64,000 nt of DNA from JAJFUE01 sp039683515. Its GTDB lineage: Bacteria; Sumerlaeota; Sumerlaeia; MVZB01. The stretch's first letter is position 1; each line of letters begins with the position of its first letter. The translations under genes and the position numbers were made by a program. This document shows positions 33,457 to 42,600 of this stretch, one piece after another. The notes under the pieces are model-generated. The model was not told the origin of the DNA. It worked only from the letters and a program-made list of their open reading frames with translations, and ran no database searches. The stretch spans positions 45,290 to 109,289 of the forward strand of contig JBDKRG010000040.1 of the NCBI GenBank assembly GCA_039683515.1, written 5' to 3'.

Positions 33457-35559
33457 CTACGGCGTGGGGGTGCTGGATGGCCGAGCAAGGCCTGCGGCCA
33501 ACTTGCCGCCCCATTGCGCTGGGAGCAGGGCCACGCCCAGTTCGCGACCGTCGGCGGCGCGCCAGCCGGGGGTGACGCGGATCCCCAGGGCGAAGTCGGG
33601 GCCGCACGACTCCGGCACGCGCAGTCGCACGGCGCCGGCCTCGCGCTGGACGTGCCGGCGCGACCCGGCGGCGGCGCCGTTCAGGAAAAACTCGACCCCG
33701 ACGGGCCGGAGCGGCCCGACCTCCGGATGCTCGACCAGGTAATTCAGCTCGAGCCATTCCCCCTCGCGCCGCATCGCCTGTTCGTAATTCGGCCGGATGC
33801 GCGTGATCCGGGTGTCGCCGGCCTCCTCCGGCGGGTAGGGATCGAGCCGGAACGCATAACGGCGCGCCTCGACCATGTCCGTGAACCGGATCCGGTAAAA
33901 CGCCCGGAGCGAGGCCTTCACTTCGCAATCGACCGCCACCGGCTCGAACTCGAGCGATTCGATCGGGATATCGTTCAGGATTCCAAGCTTCCAGTATTTC
34001 GCACCATCCTCGAGCGCGCGCGCGTCGATCCACACGTGCAGCTCGTTTTCGCCGTAGCCGCCGTCGCGGATCCACTCCGAAGCCAGGTTCTGGTCGAATA
34101 GAACGCCGTCGCTGAAATCGTGGCCGAGCGAAGTCGAAGCGCAGGCCTTGACCCCCGTCTCGAACTCGACGCGCTCGACCTGGAAGGCGGTGATCAGCCT
34201 CTCGTGCCCCAGATCGCGGCCGCGCATGAGGCTCCGCACGGCCATGGTATACTCGTGCGTCTCGTCGGCGCGCAGGTAAAACAGCGGGCGCGGCAGAAAA
34301 CAGAAAACCGACGCCGCCAGCGCCATCCCCGCCGCGGTGAACGCCAGGGCCGGCCCGACCGGCCGCGGCGCGGCCTCGCGATTCAAGATCCGGCCCGCGA
34401 CGAGCCACTGCGCGATCAAGAACCCGTAAAACAACGCGCCCAGCCACAGCCGGTTCGGCGTGCCGTGGATCCAGTTGTCGACAAACCGGAAATCCTGGAA
34501 CGGAAGGATTGCGCACGCGACCGCGAAACATGCGAGGGCCAGAAGCGAGATTTGGACGGCGCGGTCGCCGGAGCGAAAGGCGGCCTCGCACCCGTGCGCG
34601 GCAAAGATCCCCCACAGGATCATGACCGGCATGTAGAACACGCCGAAGTCGGTGTTCCAGGCGTGAAAAAAGCCGACAAACAGGAGCGAGGTCACGACGG
34701 CGTGCAGCGAGAGCGCCGTGAGCCGCCCCCGCATCACTCTCCAGCCGACGACCGCCGGGAAAATCGACAGCCCCGCGAAGGCCTGGATCGAATCGAGGGG
34801 AGCGAGCAGGGCGTTCACGAGATGCTGCGCGCAAGGCTGGAAGTGATAGAACGTGTGATACATGTAACGGTAATTAAAGACAAGGTCGAGGTGGACAATT
34901 TTCGCCTGGTACTTGGTTCCCATCAGCACCAACAGCACAAGCAGCCCCTGCCCAAGGCGCAGCATGAACCTTGAAACGAAACGCTCCGACAGCCCCAGCG
35001 CGAGATACAGGCCGAGCACCCAGAAGCAGAAACCGACGTGAACCCACGCCACGAGGATGTTGGCGGCCAGCAGCCATGCTGAACCGCGGAAATTCGGCGA
35101 ACGCGCCTCGTTGAGGAACCCGTGCAGCGACAGCATGACCGCCAGCATCGCCACGCCGTAGACCTCGACGGTGGTGGCGTTCTCGAGGGCGGGAGCGTTG
35201 CAGCCCATGAGGAGCGTATAGGCCGCGGCCCACGGCCGGCCGATTCCGCAGCGGCGCATCGCGACGTAAAACAGCCCCATGGCGGCCACCATCGTGACCA
35301 GCGACTGGATCGAGCCGGCGATGCGCGGCTCGATGCCGAACCTGGCGCCAAGGAGCAGGCAACTCCTCAGCCACGGCCCGAACAAAAAGTGGGTCGCGAT
35401 GCCGTGACGGACCGGCTTGAGTTCCTCGTGGATGAAGAACGCGCCGTCCCACGTCAGATTGATTTGAATAAACGGAATGTAGACCAGAACAAGCACGGCC
35501 ATCAGGGCGAACGCCAAAACCCAGTCCGCCCAGAAACGCGAGCATCTGTTTGGATTCAT
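33457..35559 (-). CDS. Polytopic membrane protein with extracytoplasmic C-terminal domain, paralog 2
   Basis: About 700 residues from ATG 35559 (MNPNRCSRFWADWVLAFALM). Same plan as paralog 1: LTWDGAFFIHEELKPVRHGI, TLLMGCNAPALENATTVEVY, SIQAFAGLSIFPAVVGWRVM and FFHAWNTDFGVFYMPVM, then a soluble C-terminal part (VWIDARALEDGAKYWKLGI, FEPVAVDCEVKASLRAFYRI). Similar length and conserved loops suggest a duplication with divergence. The upstream 35560-35801 is strikingly AT-rich. Confidence 0.75.
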   Translation of the reverse strand: MNPNRCSRFWADWVLAFALMAVLVLVYIPFIQINLTWDGAFFIHEELKPVRHGIATHFLFGPWLRSCLLLGARFGIEPRIAGSIQSLVTMVAAMGLFYVAMRRCGIGRPWAAAYTLLMGCNAPALENATTVEVYGVAMLAVMLSLHGFLNEARSPNFRGSAWLLAANILVAWVHVGFCFWVLGLYLALGLSERFVSRFMLRLGQGLLVLLVLMGTKYQAKIVHLDLVFNYRYMYHTFYHFQPCAQHLVNALLAPLDSIQAFAGLSIFPAVVGWRVMRGRLTALSLHAVVTSLLFVGFFHAWNTDFGVFYMPVMILWGIFAAHGCEAAFRSGDRAVQISLLALACFAVACAILPFQDFRFVDNWIHGTPNRLWLGALFYGFLIAQWLVAGRILNREAAPRPVGPALAFTAAGMALAASVFCFLPRPLFYLRADETHEYTMAVRSLMRGRDLGHERLITAFQVERVEFETGVKACASTSLGHDFSDGVLFDQNLASEWIRDGGYGENELHVWIDARALEDGAKYWKLGILNDIPIESLEFEPVAVDCEVKASLRAFYRIRFTDMVEARRYAFRLDPYPPEEAGDTRITRIRPNYEQAMRREGEWLELNYLVEHPEVGPLRPVGVEFFLNGAAAGSRRHVQREAGAVRLRVPESCGPDFALGIRVTPGWRAADGRELGVALLPAQWGGKLAAGLARPSSTPTP

Positions 35560-35801
35560 GGCACTAACCACGTATGTTGGAATGCAATCCCTTGTCGGGT
35601 TAATAACGTTTAACGCATCCACGCCATGAATACAAGCCTAATATTAAGAATTGATTGGGCCAATACGATATGAATACAGCGAACAAATGCGCAGCATTGA
35701 CGAATGCGACAATTACCAATAATTAGTCAAAAGATTATCATCAATAACAATTATATATTGTCTTTCATGCGCCTGATTGCATTTATGCTTTATTGTGATC
35801 G
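35560..35801. other. AT-rich intergenic segment
   Basis: About 240 bp with GC near one third, against roughly two thirds around it, rich in ATTAAT/AATTAT-type words. No ORF or repeat family is recognised. It could hold the promoter of paralog 2, but no consensus with proper spacing convinces me. Confidence 0.5.
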
Positions 35802-36428
35802 TCACCGGCCCACGCCGTCGACCGAGCGCTGCGTCCGGATGATGTTGCCCCAGCTGATCGTCCCGTTGGTCGGGTCGTAGGGGATATCCGACCCCTTCAG
35901 GCGCGGGTCGATCACGGCGAAGGCCTCCGGGTCGGCATACTTCTTGTCGGGGCCGTTGCTGACCAGCCGCCAGCGGCCGTACTTCCTCAGGGCGCCGGGG
36001 TTATACATCGGGTTGTCGACGGCCTCGACCGGCGGGGAGAACCCGAGCGCGACGTCCTGCTCGAACTCCTCCTGGCCCACGACCTTCTGATACGTGTAGA
36101 AGCGGGCGAGCTCGCCGTAAATGGGGTGGGTCTCGCGCTCGCTGAACGGATCGATCATGCGCGTGCTGAACAGGTAGGCGATCGGCGTCGTCAGCCGGAT
36201 CGGCACGACGTTATAGACGCCGTCGTTGAGCGGGTAGGCGCCGCTGTTGTCGACGCTGTAGGACTCGACGGCCAGGGCGATCGTGCGCAGATCGCCCCGG
36301 GCCCGGCTGACCTTGGCGCGCACCTGCGCCTCCATGAAATTGGGCACGGCGATCGCCGCCAGGATGGCGATGATGGCGACGACGATCAGCAGCTCGATCA
36401 GCGTAAATGCCGTTCCCCGGATGCGCAT
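35802..36428 (-). CDS. Pseudopilin/prepilin (GspG-like) singleton
   Basis: 208 residues. The prepilin signal MRIRGTAFTLIELLIVVAII (Glu at +5 after a cleavage near TAF-T) and FMEAQVRAKVSRARGDLRTI are typical of the abundant prepilin-type proteins in PVC and related phyla. The C-terminal half is a small soluble domain (YGRWRLVSNGPDKKYADPEA). It is not beside other pilus genes. The start codon is immediately preceded by the heptamer array at 36429-36475, so the ribosome site is made of repeat units (ACTCAGG). Confidence 0.85.
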   Translation of the reverse strand: MRIRGTAFTLIELLIVVAIIAILAAIAVPNFMEAQVRAKVSRARGDLRTIALAVESYSVDNSGAYPLNDGVYNVVPIRLTTPIAYLFSTRMIDPFSERETHPIYGELARFYTYQKVVGQEEFEQDVALGFSPPVEAVDNPMYNPGALRKYGRWRLVSNGPDKKYADPEAFAVIDPRLKGSDIPYDPTNGTISWGNIIRTQRSVDGVGR

Positions 36429-36475
36429 CTGAGTCCTGAGTCCTGAGTCCTGAGTCCTGAGTCCTGAGTCCTGAG
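36429..36475. repeat. Heptamer tandem array CTGAGTC, 6.7 units, abutting a start codon
   Basis: Six full CTGAGTC units plus CTGAG. On the minus strand they read (GACTCAG)n and run straight into the ATG of the prepilin gene at 36428. This is the same unit family as 9532-9594. Confidence 0.93.
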
Positions 36476-36544
36476 AAATAGTTAGGTTCTCGACGTGGAA
36501 TCGTCAAGCAGGATTGGGCTTGTTTTTGCGAACTTGTTGAAGGA

Positions 36545-36636
36545 TGGCGGAGAGGGTGGGATTCGAACCCACGGAGGGACGTAATGCCCTCACTCGCTTT
36601 CGAGGCGAGCTCCTTCAACCACTCGGACACCTCTCC
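36545..36636 (-). tRNA. tRNA-Ser(CGA)
   Basis: Minus strand: acceptor GGAGAGG pairs with CCTCTCC, followed by discriminator G and an encoded CCA (36547-36545). The anticodon stem CTCGC/GCGAG encloses loop CTCGAAA, so the anticodon is CGA, reading UCG. A long variable arm (GAGGGC..TCCCTC) identifies a class II tRNA, and the T-loop is TTCGAAT. Length is 92 nt. An upstream TATAAG (rc of 36691-36696) with TTGATT 18 bp before it could be the promoter. Confidence 0.96.
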
Positions 36637-36876
36637 GGCCGTGGCAGGCGGCCGCGGCTTCGACGACTCTCGGCCGCAGACCAAAATAAGCTTATAATGC
36701 ATCGGCCGCCGTCAAATCAACCCTAAAGGCGCGGATTTTTTTGGGGCGCCGCTTTGACGCCAAAGGACATCGCGCGGCGTGAAAACTTTCACAGCGAGGA
36801 AAACCAGGCGTAAACCCATCCATCCCAACACTCAAAAAATTTGCATTTTTTCGTTAACATAATTGACAATTGAGAA

Positions 36877-36905
36877 TTGACGAGTTGCCGGACTCAACAT
36901 ACACT
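36877..36905 (+). promoter_or_regulatory. Sigma70-type promoter for the subtilase gene
   Basis: TTGACG (36877-36882), 17 bp, TACACT (36900-36905). The -35 box is part of a short run of 7-bp units (TTGACAA, TTGAGAA, TTGACGA). The predicted start is near 36912. The 36637-36876 stretch contains the tRNA promoter and no gene. Confidence 0.55.
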
Positions 36906-36944
36906 ACCCTCCGGGTCGTTAAAACCCAATGAGGGGATTTATCA

Positions 36945-38186
36945 TTGCACTCGGCTCTGCGCTACTTATTTACCTTATGGTTGCTTGCTTGTGTCAGTTA
37001 TGCCCACGCAGGCTACTTCGTCACGCATAACGACGAAAAGAACCTGAGTAAAGTCAAGGATCTGCAAATCAAATCGGCCCGGCGCTACAAGCACATCGGC
37101 TGGACCTACATCGATGTCCCCCCGCAGGCCGAACACAAGCTCAAGGCAGCCGCCGGCAACCGAAAAATCAAGCTCATCCCCGATTCCGTCGTCACGCTGA
37201 CCCAGACCCCCGCCGACCCGGGCGTCGAAAACCAAACCTATATTGCGCCGGGCTATGCCAATGCCGATATTCACGTGACCTCGGCGTGGGATGTCCTCAC
37301 GACCGCGACATGCGTCGTGGCCATCATCGACAGCGGGATGCAGATGGATCACGAGGACCTGGCGGCCAACGTGTGGACCAACCAGGCCGAGCTGAACGGG
37401 GCGCCCGGCGTCGACGACGACAACAACGGCTACATCGACGACATCAACGGCTGGAACACCCGCAACAACAATAACAACCCGGCCGACACGCTCGGCCACG
37501 GCACCCGGGTGGCCGGGATCATCGGCGCGCGCGCCCAGAACGGCTTCGGGATCGCGGGCATCTGCTGGGACGTCAAGATGATGCCGCTGCGCGCGTTCGA
37601 GGGGACGACAACCACCACGAGCGCGATCATCGACGCCTTCGACTACATCTTCAGCACCGAGGGGGTGCGGGTCATCAACGCCTCCTTCAGCGAGGACACC
37701 TACAACCAGGCGTTCTATGACGCGATCTACGAGGCGCGCACCCGCGGGATCCTGGTCGTCGCCGCCGCCGGGAACTCGGCGCGCAACATCGACATCATCC
37801 CGGCGTACCCGGCCAGCTACAACCTGCCGAACCTGATCTCGGTCGGCGCGATCGAAGTCGACGGGACCCTGTGGTACAGCTCCAACTATGGCTACAGCGT
37901 CTCGATCGTGGCGCCGGGCAACCTCATCTACTCAACCAACATCGGCAACACCTATACAACCTCCGCCGGGACGTCGATGGCCGCCCCGATCGTCAGCGGC
38001 GCGGCGGCCCTGCTGATGACGCAGTGGCCGCTCATGCAGGTCGACGACGTCAAGCGGCAGATCACCATGACCGCGCGCATGACCAACCCGCTCCTGACCG
38101 AGCAGATCGGCGGCGGGGTCGTGAACATTCACGCCATGCTCACCCACTACGTCAGCGCGGCCCGCGACTGGCAGCTCTACCGCTGA
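36945..38186 (+). CDS. Secreted subtilisin-family (S8) serine protease
   Basis: 413 residues from a TTG at 36945 with GAGGGG eight bases upstream; the nearby ATG at 36929 is out of frame. A signal peptide (LFTLWLLACVSYAHA-GYF) and an I9-like propeptide (about 23-95) precede the catalytic domain: Asp in VVAIIDSGMQMDHEDLA (about 129), His in LGHGTRVAGIIGA (about 186), the oxyanion Asn region VVAAAGNSA, and Ser in TSAGTSMAAPIVSGA (about 344). An acidic loop VDDDNNGYIDDINGW suggests a calcium site. It ends soon after the catalytic domain, with no sorting tail. A plausible T2SS substrate. Confidence 0.93.
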   Translation: MHSALRYLFTLWLLACVSYAHAGYFVTHNDEKNLSKVKDLQIKSARRYKHIGWTYIDVPPQAEHKLKAAAGNRKIKLIPDSVVTLTQTPADPGVENQTYIAPGYANADIHVTSAWDVLTTATCVVAIIDSGMQMDHEDLAANVWTNQAELNGAPGVDDDNNGYIDDINGWNTRNNNNNPADTLGHGTRVAGIIGARAQNGFGIAGICWDVKMMPLRAFEGTTTTTSAIIDAFDYIFSTEGVRVINASFSEDTYNQAFYDAIYEARTRGILVVAAAGNSARNIDIIPAYPASYNLPNLISVGAIEVDGTLWYSSNYGYSVSIVAPGNLIYSTNIGNTYTTSAGTSMAAPIVSGAAALLMTQWPLMQVDDVKRQITMTARMTNPLLTEQIGGGVVNIHAMLTHYVSAARDWQLYR

Positions 38187-38290
38187 GCCCCCCGTATCCT
38201 GTTCATCTTTCCGTTTAATCCTGCTATCCTTGCCTTCCGATAAGCATGAACAGAGTCTGCCTTGCAGCCTCAGCCGGGGAGGGCTGTGCA

Positions 38291-39127
38291 ATGAACCTGA
38301 AGCAATACCGCGTCGACGGCAACGGGTCGTGGAAACTGGACAAGCACGATCCGAAGGACACCGACGGCTGCGCCGACAAGATCGAGGCGCGCAAGCGGCT
38401 CGAGGGGCTGCGCCCCGAGATCATCGAGTTGCAGCGGCGCCTTTACGCCGGCAACACCCACGGGCTGCTGATCGTGCTGCAGGGCCTGGACGCCGCCGGC
38501 AAGGACGGCACGATCCGCCACGTCCTGTCGGGCGTCAACCCGCAGGGGGTCCACGTCTCCAGTTTTAAAGTCCCGTCGGCCGTCGAGGCGGCGCACGACT
38601 ACCTGTGGCGCATCCACCACTCCGCGCCGGCACGCGGCCGGTTCAACGTCTTCAACCGCTCGCACTACGAGGACGTCATCGCCGTGCGCGTCCACGCCGA
38701 CAAGATCCTGCCCGACTGGGCGCGCGAGCGAGAAAACCTTTGGGACGAGCGCTACGAGCAGATCAACAACTTCGAAAAGCTGCTGAACCAGAACAACATC
38801 CACATCATCAAGATCTTCCTCAACATCTCGCACGACGAGCAGCGCAGGCGGTTGCAGCGGCGCCTGGACGACCCGGCCCGCAACTGGAAATTCTCGTCCT
38901 CGGACCTGCCCGAGCGCGCGCTGTGGGACCAGTACCAGGTCGCCTACGAGCAGGCGTTCAAGCACACCTCGACCGACTTCGCGCCGTGGTACATTATCCC
39001 TTCGGACAAGAAGTGGTTCAGGGACCTGGTCATCGCCGAGCTGGTCGTCCGCGCCCTGCGCGAGCTCAAGCTCGAATACCCCAAGGCCGACGCCACATTG
39101 CTGGAGAAGGTCAAGGTGGTGAATTAA
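38291..39127 (+). CDS. ppk2: Polyphosphate kinase 2 family protein
   Basis: 278 residues from ATG 38291; a GGGGAGGG stretch lies before it. Walker A is LQGLDAAGKDGTIRH, the Walker B-like block is RFNVFNRSHYEDVI, and lid-type arginines lie in DEQRRRLQRRLDDP. NWKFSSSDLPERALW and FAPWYIIPSDKKWFRDLVIA complete the PPK2 pattern. The enzyme phosphorylates nucleotides from polyphosphate (family knowledge); subclass not assigned. Stands alone between the protease and a repeat field. Confidence 0.93.
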   Translation: MNLKQYRVDGNGSWKLDKHDPKDTDGCADKIEARKRLEGLRPEIIELQRRLYAGNTHGLLIVLQGLDAAGKDGTIRHVLSGVNPQGVHVSSFKVPSAVEAAHDYLWRIHHSAPARGRFNVFNRSHYEDVIAVRVHADKILPDWARERENLWDERYEQINNFEKLLNQNNIHIIKIFLNISHDEQRRRLQRRLDDPARNWKFSSSDLPERALWDQYQVAYEQAFKHTSTDFAPWYIIPSDKKWFRDLVIAELVVRALRELKLEYPKADATLLEKVKVVN

Positions 39128-39133
39128 GTTTGA

Positions 39134-39159
39134 ATTTCGGTTCGGAGTTCAAATTTCAG
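39134..39159 (+). repeat. 26-bp repeat, copy 1 (ATTTCGG..TCGGAGTTCAA type)
   Basis: Follows the ppk2 stop by 7 bp. It matches 51952-51977 with three differences. Confidence 0.6.
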
Positions 39160-39204
39160 ACGGGCTTCGACTGGTGCTTGTCGATCAAATGGGATTGGTT
39201 TCAG

Positions 39205-39321
39205 TCCCGTCAGGGACGAATGCCGATCTTGAATTCAGCCGTCCCTACGGGACTCTTGCGCGTTTTTGCCTTGTGTCCCGCCATTGACATGGCGGGCTGA
39301 AAGCATTCGTCCCTTCGGGAC
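39205..39321 (+). repeat. Palindromic repeat family P, copy 2
   Basis: Modules GTCCC-TAC-GGGAC (39241-39253), CCCGCCAT-TGAC-ATGGCGGG (39277-39296) and GTCCC-TTC-GGGAC (39309-39321), in the order and spacing of copy 1, preceded by a CCCGTCAGGGACG unit. Confidence 0.88.
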
Positions 39322-39421
39322 TTTAAAAGCAGGATGCCGCTCTATTGGACGGTAATGCTTGTCACTATCTAGAGTCGTTCTCGAAAATGATTTCCGTTTG
39401 CCGCTCGTGCGGCGACACGTA

Positions 39422-39536
39422 CCTTGGAGTGCGGCGGCTTGCCGCCGCTTTGTTTTGCGCGGGATGAAAACCTTGATTTTATTGGCTGAAAACCGATTGT
39501 GAGGCCAAAGCGGCGGCAAGCCGCCGCACTCCAAGG
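39422..39536. repeat. Large inverted repeat between ppk2 and the BlaR-like gene
   Basis: Perfect 31-bp arms (39422-39452 and 39506-39536), each with an internal GCGGCGGCTTGCCGCCGC palindrome. The gap 39128-39609 holds only repeats. Confidence 0.88.
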
Positions 39537-39609
39537 CGGTATCCGGCGCTCGATGAGCGCCTTGCTGAAATCGGCTGTTTCTTTCGAGAAATCCTCTATT
39601 CATTTCACA

Positions 39610-42600
39610 TCACTGCCCCGGCGCAGTGAACGTGATTGGCTTCGTACCTGTTGACGGTTCGCCTGAGGTTCGGACGGTGTAGCTCTTCATCTCGCCCGGC
39701 TCGACCAGGACTCTCAGATCCTTCACGTCGCGATCGACATTCCTGGTCGCCGCAACGCCCCAACCGGATGCCATCGGTAACATTGGTCCCGGCAGCGGGT
39801 CGTGCACGTTGTTCTGGGACGTCATGTAGCCCTCGATATGCGGGGTGATTTCGTAAACATCCGGCGGCAGGCCCTTGAATTCAAACCGGCCGTCGGGGCC
39901 GATCTTTATGAACTGGGCGTCGCGGCTCGTGGCGCCGATGATCATCACGCGCGCGTCGGCCGGCACCGGCTTCCCATCCGAGAGATCGACGCGGCCGGAC
40001 AACGAAAATCCCGGTTCGATCTCGAGAACGCCCGCATCGACGCGATCGCCGTCGTGCTCGACGCGGACGCTGCGCACCTTGACCGCGCCGCGTTCCTTGA
40101 TGCTGATCATCCGGCACGAGATGAAGTAGGTCAGCCCGGACTTGGCATTCGCAAAAACGAAATTGCCGTCGGCATCGGTCTTCACGTGCGACTGGCTGCC
40201 CATGACCATTGTGGTATCCGACGTTGAGGCCGGAATCAGATTCAAATCGACGACGGCATCCGGCACGGGCTTGCCGTGGTCGAGCACCCTGCCGACGACC
40301 GTTGCGCCCTGCGCCAGTTTAAACACATGCACATCTTCACCCGGCGACAGCTTGCCGGCCGCAAGCTCCGCCAGGCCCGGCGCCCGCATGCGAAGATTTA
40401 CCTTAAAATTGGTGTCGGGCGACGTGATCCTGAATTCGCCCTGGCCGTCGGTGATGGCGATCGGGTCGACTTTCAAATCACCCGACGCGGCTTGCACAGA
40501 AAACATGCCGCCCGCCATCTTCCTTTCGACCGCCGTGGTTTCGACAACCACTCCGGCCAGCGGCTTGCCGTCGGGACCCACGACTTTGCCACGGACGACG
40601 TGGCCCGGCTTATAGCGCTCGGCGTCCGGCTCGAGCTTGAACGTGAGCGGCGCGGCCAGCGACTCGACCTTGTAAATGTATTTGGGCGCGTAGCCGTCCG
40701 CCATCGCGAGGACGCCGAAATACTGGTCCGGCCGCAGCGAGCGGATCGTGAACCGCCCCTGCCCATCGGTCCGCTCGCGCTTGCCGATGTCCGGATATTC
40801 GTGCGCCCCGTTGAAGTTCGGGTTCTTGTAACCGGCCAAGTAAACATAAACCAGCGCACCCTTGATCGGCTCGCCCTTGTCGCTGACGACCGTCCCGGCC
40901 ACAAACGGTTTCGGCTCGGGCTGATTGCCCGACGCCATCGCCGTGATCGTGCCGTCTGACGAAGTCACAACATAGACCGGCGTCGCCTCGCCCGGCTCGA
41001 GCAGCACGGTCATATTCGTGTCGCGGTCGATCTTCTTCGTGGCCGGATCCATCGAGCCCGCGCGCGGCGCGAATCCGCCGACCGCGTCGTGATCGTTTTT
41101 CTTAGAAAGCACATAGCCCGGAATCCTCATCGGCGTAATCGAGTACGTATCGACCGGCAGGCCCTTGAATTCGAAGCGGCCGTCGGCCCCAAGCTCGGCG
41201 TCGACCCCCTCCCCCATCCGGCGCTGAACGAGAAGCTTTGCGCCTTTCGGAATCGGCTTGCCGTCCGAGAGCTCGACCTTGCCCGACAGCTTGAACAAGC
41301 TCGACGCAGGCACCGTCTGGATCGCACCCACGTCGATGCGCCTGGCGTCGGCCGCGACGTTGACGGTTCGGTCCGCGATCATTTTCGGGCTCGAGATCAC
41401 GCTCGACAGCCGATACTCGCGCCCGGCGGCCACATGCTCGAAAACGAAATTGCCGTCCTTGTCCGAAACCCCAAAACCGGTCCACGTATCCGGATGTTCT
41501 GGCCTGTACATCCCAGCGAGCTGGATCCTGACGCCCGCCACGGGCTTGCCGTCATCGATCACCTTGCCGGTCACCGTCGCCCCCGGCGACATCTTGAAGA
41601 CCTGAACTTCAACCGATGTCTTCACGTCCCTGGCTGCCAGCTTCGTCATGTTCGGCGACTCGAAATCGAGCCACATCGAGACATCGGCTTCGTTCGACCT
41701 GATCGCAAAATTGCCGTCGCGATCGGTGATCGCGATTGGGAAGATCACGTTTCTATTGCTCGTATAAAATTTCGGACTGCCGTTCGGGCGCGTCTCCTTT
41801 AAATCCCTCACCTGCACCCCCGGCAGCGGTTTCCCGTCCTGGTCAACCACTTTTCCGAACACCGTGTGCCCCGGTTTCATCTGGTCGGGCTCCGGCTTCA
41901 GCGTGATTTGCAGCGCGCCCGATTTCGGGTTCGCTTTGTCGATAAGCTCCGGTGCAAAGCCATCCGCCATCACGAGCACCTGGAACATGTAGCCGGGCGT
42001 GAGCGCCGGGATCTTAAACCCGCCCTGCGCGTCGGTGTAGACATACTTTCCCTTGTCGCCCCGCTCGAGCGGCTTCGCCGGATCGTAATGCTCCATGAGC
42101 TCCTCGTAGATATAGATCAGCGCGCCCTTGACCGGCTGATGATTTGGGCCGGTGACGGTCCCCGTCAGCTCGGCGGCGGCCGGCGCCGCCTGACGCGCGG
42201 GTTTGTCTGGGCTGTCCGCTTTCACCAGCTTGCCGTTTTCATTGGTGTAAATCGACTTGGTCCCGTCGGCCTCGGTCCTCAGGAAAACGATTGCCGGGTT
42301 GAGGCTCTTCAGATCGAGCGCTTCGACGGCAAATTGCGATTTGTCGACAGGCGGGTTGAGCTTGATGTCGCTGATTGTCATGCTTCTTTCGTATTGAAGC
42401 TGCGGAGTGTTGTAGGTTTCACTGAATTCCACCGGGAACCAGGCGCCGTCGGACACTTCCTTGAGCTTGAAGCTGTTTTTCGTCCACACGCTGCCGTCCT
42501 CGTGATACGAGGTCATGCCGGTGATCAGATAGCCCTTGTCCGGATCGATCACCCACACCGCCTGCGGGGAGTTGGGATCTTTCATGCCGGGCTTGAAGCG

